A stretch of DNA of 64,000 nt from Providencia vermicola (GTDB lineage: Bacteria > Pseudomonadota > Gammaproteobacteria > Enterobacterales > Enterobacteriaceae), in assembly GCF_010748935.1 (NCBI RefSeq), contig NZ_CP048796.1, positions 4,157,001-4,221,000 on the forward strand, given 5' to 3'. Below are positions 61,525 through 64,000 of the stretch, piece by piece (within the stretch, counting starts at the first letter, position 1; each line of letters begins with the position of its first letter). The notes beneath the pieces were generated by a model. It was not told where the DNA came from. It saw only the letters and a list, made by a program, of their open reading frames with translations, and searched no databases. The translations under genes were made by a program, and so were the position numbers.

Positions 61525-62763
61525 GTGAATATAAAAAACTATATTATTAGTCAATTTCCTTTTTTATTAGTTTCCCTTGTCATATTGGGTATGTTTACAA
61601 ATGATACTCAAGGCGTGTTAAATATTTCTGCTGTCTTACTCTTTCTCTATACTGTCTATACCATTATTAAAAATAAAATAAATATCAAAGATGACCTTAT
61701 TCAGTTAGTTAGAGGACGAAAAGTATTCTTTTTATTTAGCTTATGGTGCATTTTATGCGCGATATTTTTTACTTACTCTCAATTTACACTAGAAGCGCTG
61801 AAAGAATTTTTCAATGACTGGCGCTATGTCATTATCATTACGTTATTTTTAATCGCATTCAAAAATAACGAATCAAAATCAATAAAAACAATAAGTTATG
61901 CCTTGATTGCCACTTTGGCATTTACTCTTTTTATATCTCCAATATTAAAACAATTTAAAGATAGTGACTTACCTCTATTTTTACAGCTTAGGTATGGTTT
62001 TGCTCACTATACAACATTGCTTTTTCCATTTACCTTCGCTGCCTTATTTATTTTTAAAAATAATCTATTAAAAGTAGCAATGTTTATTTTATCCATTTTT
62101 GCATTTTGTTTTTTACTTTATACTGGTAGTCGTGGAGGCGTACTTGCTGTAGTTATTGAAACATTAATTATTTTATTTTTGTTTTCTCAAAGTATTAAAA
62201 AATTTACTTTATACATTGTTATTTTTGCCATTGCCTCTTTAAGTGTTACAACCATCGCTTATACCACCATTCCTCAAGTAAAAAATAAGATAAACCAAAC
62301 TCTATACGCAAAAAACATTTCATCAGGTAGAGACAAAATTGTGATGACACGTTTCCCTATTTTTATGAATCAAACTAAAAATATTCTATTTGGTGTTGGG
62401 TATGGTTCTGTCTCTTACAACCAGTATCTGAATGATAATAATGCAGAAAGATTTCGTGGTGGCGGAAAATTTTCACAACGCAAAAATGAATATGTACATA
62501 ATAATGATGACCCATTTTTCTTAAACATCTTATATAATGTAGGTTTAGGTGGGTTGCTATTATTTATTATTGCTTATGTTATTAACTTAAAAGATTTAAT
62601 GAGAAATATAAAATCGCAAAAAAATATTTTAAATGTGGGTATCTTTGCCTCCTCTATTGGCTATTTTTTAATCTACTGCCTCTTTGAATTTATATTTTTA
62701 GATATTTTCTTCCTATACAATATTCTCGTTGCTATCTTAATTAACCAAAAGCGCATCCATTAG
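61525..62763 (+). CDS. waaL: O-antigen ligase WaaL
   Basis: 412-residue membrane protein with about 12 hydrophobic segments and a large periplasmic loop (about 255-345) in the Wzy_C/WaaL family. It joins undecaprenyl-diphosphate-linked O polymer to lipid A-core. YTGSRGGVLAV (about 207-217) and the periplasmic VHNNDDPFFLNILYNVGLGG (with the family His) are seen. The start is GTG 61525 with AGG upstream. Being in the LPS core region beside a core transferase supports ligase over polymerase. A+T-rich. Confidence 0.88.
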   Translation: MNIKNYIISQFPFLLVSLVILGMFTNDTQGVLNISAVLLFLYTVYTIIKNKINIKDDLIQLVRGRKVFFLFSLWCILCAIFFTYSQFTLEALKEFFNDWRYVIIITLFLIAFKNNESKSIKTISYALIATLAFTLFISPILKQFKDSDLPLFLQLRYGFAHYTTLLFPFTFAALFIFKNNLLKVAMFILSIFAFCFLLYTGSRGGVLAVVIETLIILFLFSQSIKKFTLYIVIFAIASLSVTTIAYTTIPQVKNKINQTLYAKNISSGRDKIVMTRFPIFMNQTKNILFGVGYGSVSYNQYLNDNNAERFRGGGKFSQRKNEYVHNNDDPFFLNILYNVGLGGLLLFIIAYVINLKDLMRNIKSQKNILNVGIFASSIGYFLIYCLFEFIFLDIFFLYNILVAILINQKRIH

Positions 62764-62770
62764 TCATATT

Positions 62771-62791
62771 CATGCTGACAATGTCAGCATG
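62771..62791. terminator. Hairpin between waaL and GT8 gene
   Basis: Perfect 9 bp stem CATGCTGAC/GTCAGCATG with a 3-base loop between convergent stops. No T-run; probably bidirectional. Confidence 0.7.
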
Positions 62792-62794
62792 ATA

Positions 62795-63775
62795 TCAATG
62801 AAATATTTTCTTGTTTATATATTCAACTGTTGCTAATAAAAATTGAAAAAACTTTCTATTTTTTCTTAGATGTGATTTTTTGCGAGATAATTGCTTGTAA
62901 TTTTCGGCTTTGAGCAAGGGAATATTCTTCCAAGGCGAATTCTGTCGTGCAATATCAAAAAACTGATACTCTTTATAGAAAATAGCCCATTCATGAAATG
63001 GCTTAGTTAAACCAACAAAGTGAATAAAAACAACATCATTTGGTATATTATTAGTGCTTCTTTTGCTAGTAATATACCAATCTAAAGAAAACATAAAGTT
63101 GAAATTTTCACTTATATTAACCAGTTTATCATTTAATAAAATATTCAATGCATCCTGATCTGGATGAGTAAAATTATTATTTTTTACTAATTCAATAACT
63201 CTGTTGGGTATGTCTGCTTTCACCATTTCCTGAATCGACATATATAAAAACCCAGAGTTAAAGTATTTGCTCATATCCATAGGCAACTGTTTCTTTTCAC
63301 TGCAAAATTTATCTTTTACAGCATAAAGGTAAACATGCTCATTAAATTCTAATGTTTTTAGATATTCGAGATTGCCTTTACAAATAATATCCGCATCTAA
63401 ATACAATAATTTATCGATTGATTGAGACAGATAATCAATAATCACTAATCTAAAGTAGATGGCGTGGCTCCAAGCAGGTGATGGCAATGGTAAGCGTTTA
63501 AATTCTTGGATGTCGATCAGATAAACCGTGATTTTATGGTAACTATTTGCAATTAACTGCTGAAAAAGATTCTCGTCAACTAAGCTATCAACTAAAATAT
63601 GGAAATGAAAATGCGTCTCTTTATTGTTAAGGAGTATCGAAGAGATTGATGTACCAACACCGTAGAGGAACTTTTCATCAACCCCATAAGCAATATGAAA
63701 ATACGCTTTATCACCATCACTAGCTTTGCTACCACTTATTTCAACTAGAGATTTGATCATTTCATGGCTTAACAT
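62795..63775 (-). CDS. GT8 LPS core glycosyltransferase (WaaO/WaaJ type)
   Basis: 326-residue GT-A enzyme. FHIAYGVDEKFLYGVGTSISS (about 26-46) binds UDP; LLYLDADIICKGNL (about 126-139) has the metal-binding D-x-D; PDQDALN and HFVGLTKPFHEW complete the family set; the C-terminal 60 basic residues match the GT8 C-terminal membrane-binding region seen in WaaO/WaaJ. It should add glucose or galactose to the LPS core. A+T-rich like waaL, with which it converges. Confidence 0.88.
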   Translation of the reverse strand: MLSHEMIKSLVEISGSKASDGDKAYFHIAYGVDEKFLYGVGTSISSILLNNKETHFHFHILVDSLVDENLFQQLIANSYHKITVYLIDIQEFKRLPLPSPAWSHAIYFRLVIIDYLSQSIDKLLYLDADIICKGNLEYLKTLEFNEHVYLYAVKDKFCSEKKQLPMDMSKYFNSGFLYMSIQEMVKADIPNRVIELVKNNNFTHPDQDALNILLNDKLVNISENFNFMFSLDWYITSKRSTNNIPNDVVFIHFVGLTKPFHEWAIFYKEYQFFDIARQNSPWKNIPLLKAENYKQLSRKKSHLRKNRKFFQFLLATVEYINKKIFH

Positions 63776-64000
63776 TTTGTTGACCTTACTGAATATTATT
63801 GTTCGATACCTGTTTTGTAACCGGAAGACTGTTTTTATTTTCAGTCCAAATCAAACAACTACAGAACATACAAAAATTCTATCATAACCTAGTATCTATT
63901 CATAATATTCTGAAAATATATAAATCGAAATGTTAACATCTACAATAATATTGATATACGATAAAAATCAAGACATTATGATGCTACCTTAACTCAATCG
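63776..64000. other. A+T-rich leader of the GT8 gene
   Basis: 225 bp to the window end without a gene. It presumably holds the promoter for the GT8 gene. No JUMPstart/ops element in it. Confidence 0.35.

Overview
This window is chromosomal DNA from an enterobacterium of the Morganellaceae, most likely Providencia. The housekeeping proteins (GlpK, Fpr, TpiA, PfkA, CpxR/CpxA, HldD, SecB) are close to their E. coli counterparts. Base composition is moderately A+T-rich. A polysaccharide locus sits between cpxA and trmL (yibK), which as I recall is the usual O-antigen site in Providencia. This assignment is inference; no database search was possible.

Layout. (1) 1-12.7 kb: a backbone block syntenic with the E. 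coli zapB-tpiA region (zapB, glpFK, emrD, fpr, yiiR, yiiQ, tpiA), interrupted by a 1683-residue StcE/TagA-like (M66) metalloprotease gene where glpX would be expected. (2) 13.1-17.5 kb: an accessory island of two paralogous KdgM/NanC-type porins flanking a periplasmic NagZ-like family 3 glycosidase. The glycosidase promoter region carries a well-formed CRP site and a perfect palindromic operator. (3) 17.6-26.1 kb: sbp, pfkA, a candidate small RNA, an unusual CdsA-like/PlsC-like lipid gene pair, loiP, and the Cpx envelope-stress system (cpxP with its 3' sRNA CpxQ, a CpxR box, cpxRA). (4) 26.6-44.1 kb: the surface polysaccharide locus. It runs wzi, then a long leader with a JUMPstart/ops element, then wbpABDE (UDP-GlcNAc3NAcA synthesis), wzx, wzy, three glycosyltransferases, wza-wzb-wzc and galE. 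(5) 44.3-51.2 kb: trmL, a yefM-yoeB toxin-antitoxin pair, then cysE, gpsA, secB, yibN, envC and yibQ. (6) 51.2-63.8 kb: tdh-kbl and the LPS core region (hldD, waaF, waaC, a GT39 membrane transferase, waaA, coaD, mutM, waaL, a GT8 transferase).

How it fits together. Much of the window builds and monitors the cell envelope. HldD, WaaC, WaaF and WaaA make inner-core LPS. WaaL can ligate Wzx/Wzy-made O units to the core, while Wza-Wzb-Wzc and Wzi would export and anchor a capsule-like form of polymer. Cpx and its sRNA respond to envelope damage. EnvC, LoiP and ZapB act in division and quality control.

The most unusual items are the M66-like protein, with a one-residue insertion in its zinc motif and no visible signal peptide; the porin-glycosidase-porin locus with its operator; the candidate sRNA upstream of pfkA; a YoeB toxin lacking the conserved C-terminal catalytic His; a cysteine-less YibN rhodanese; and an ERIC-like palindromic element before hldD.
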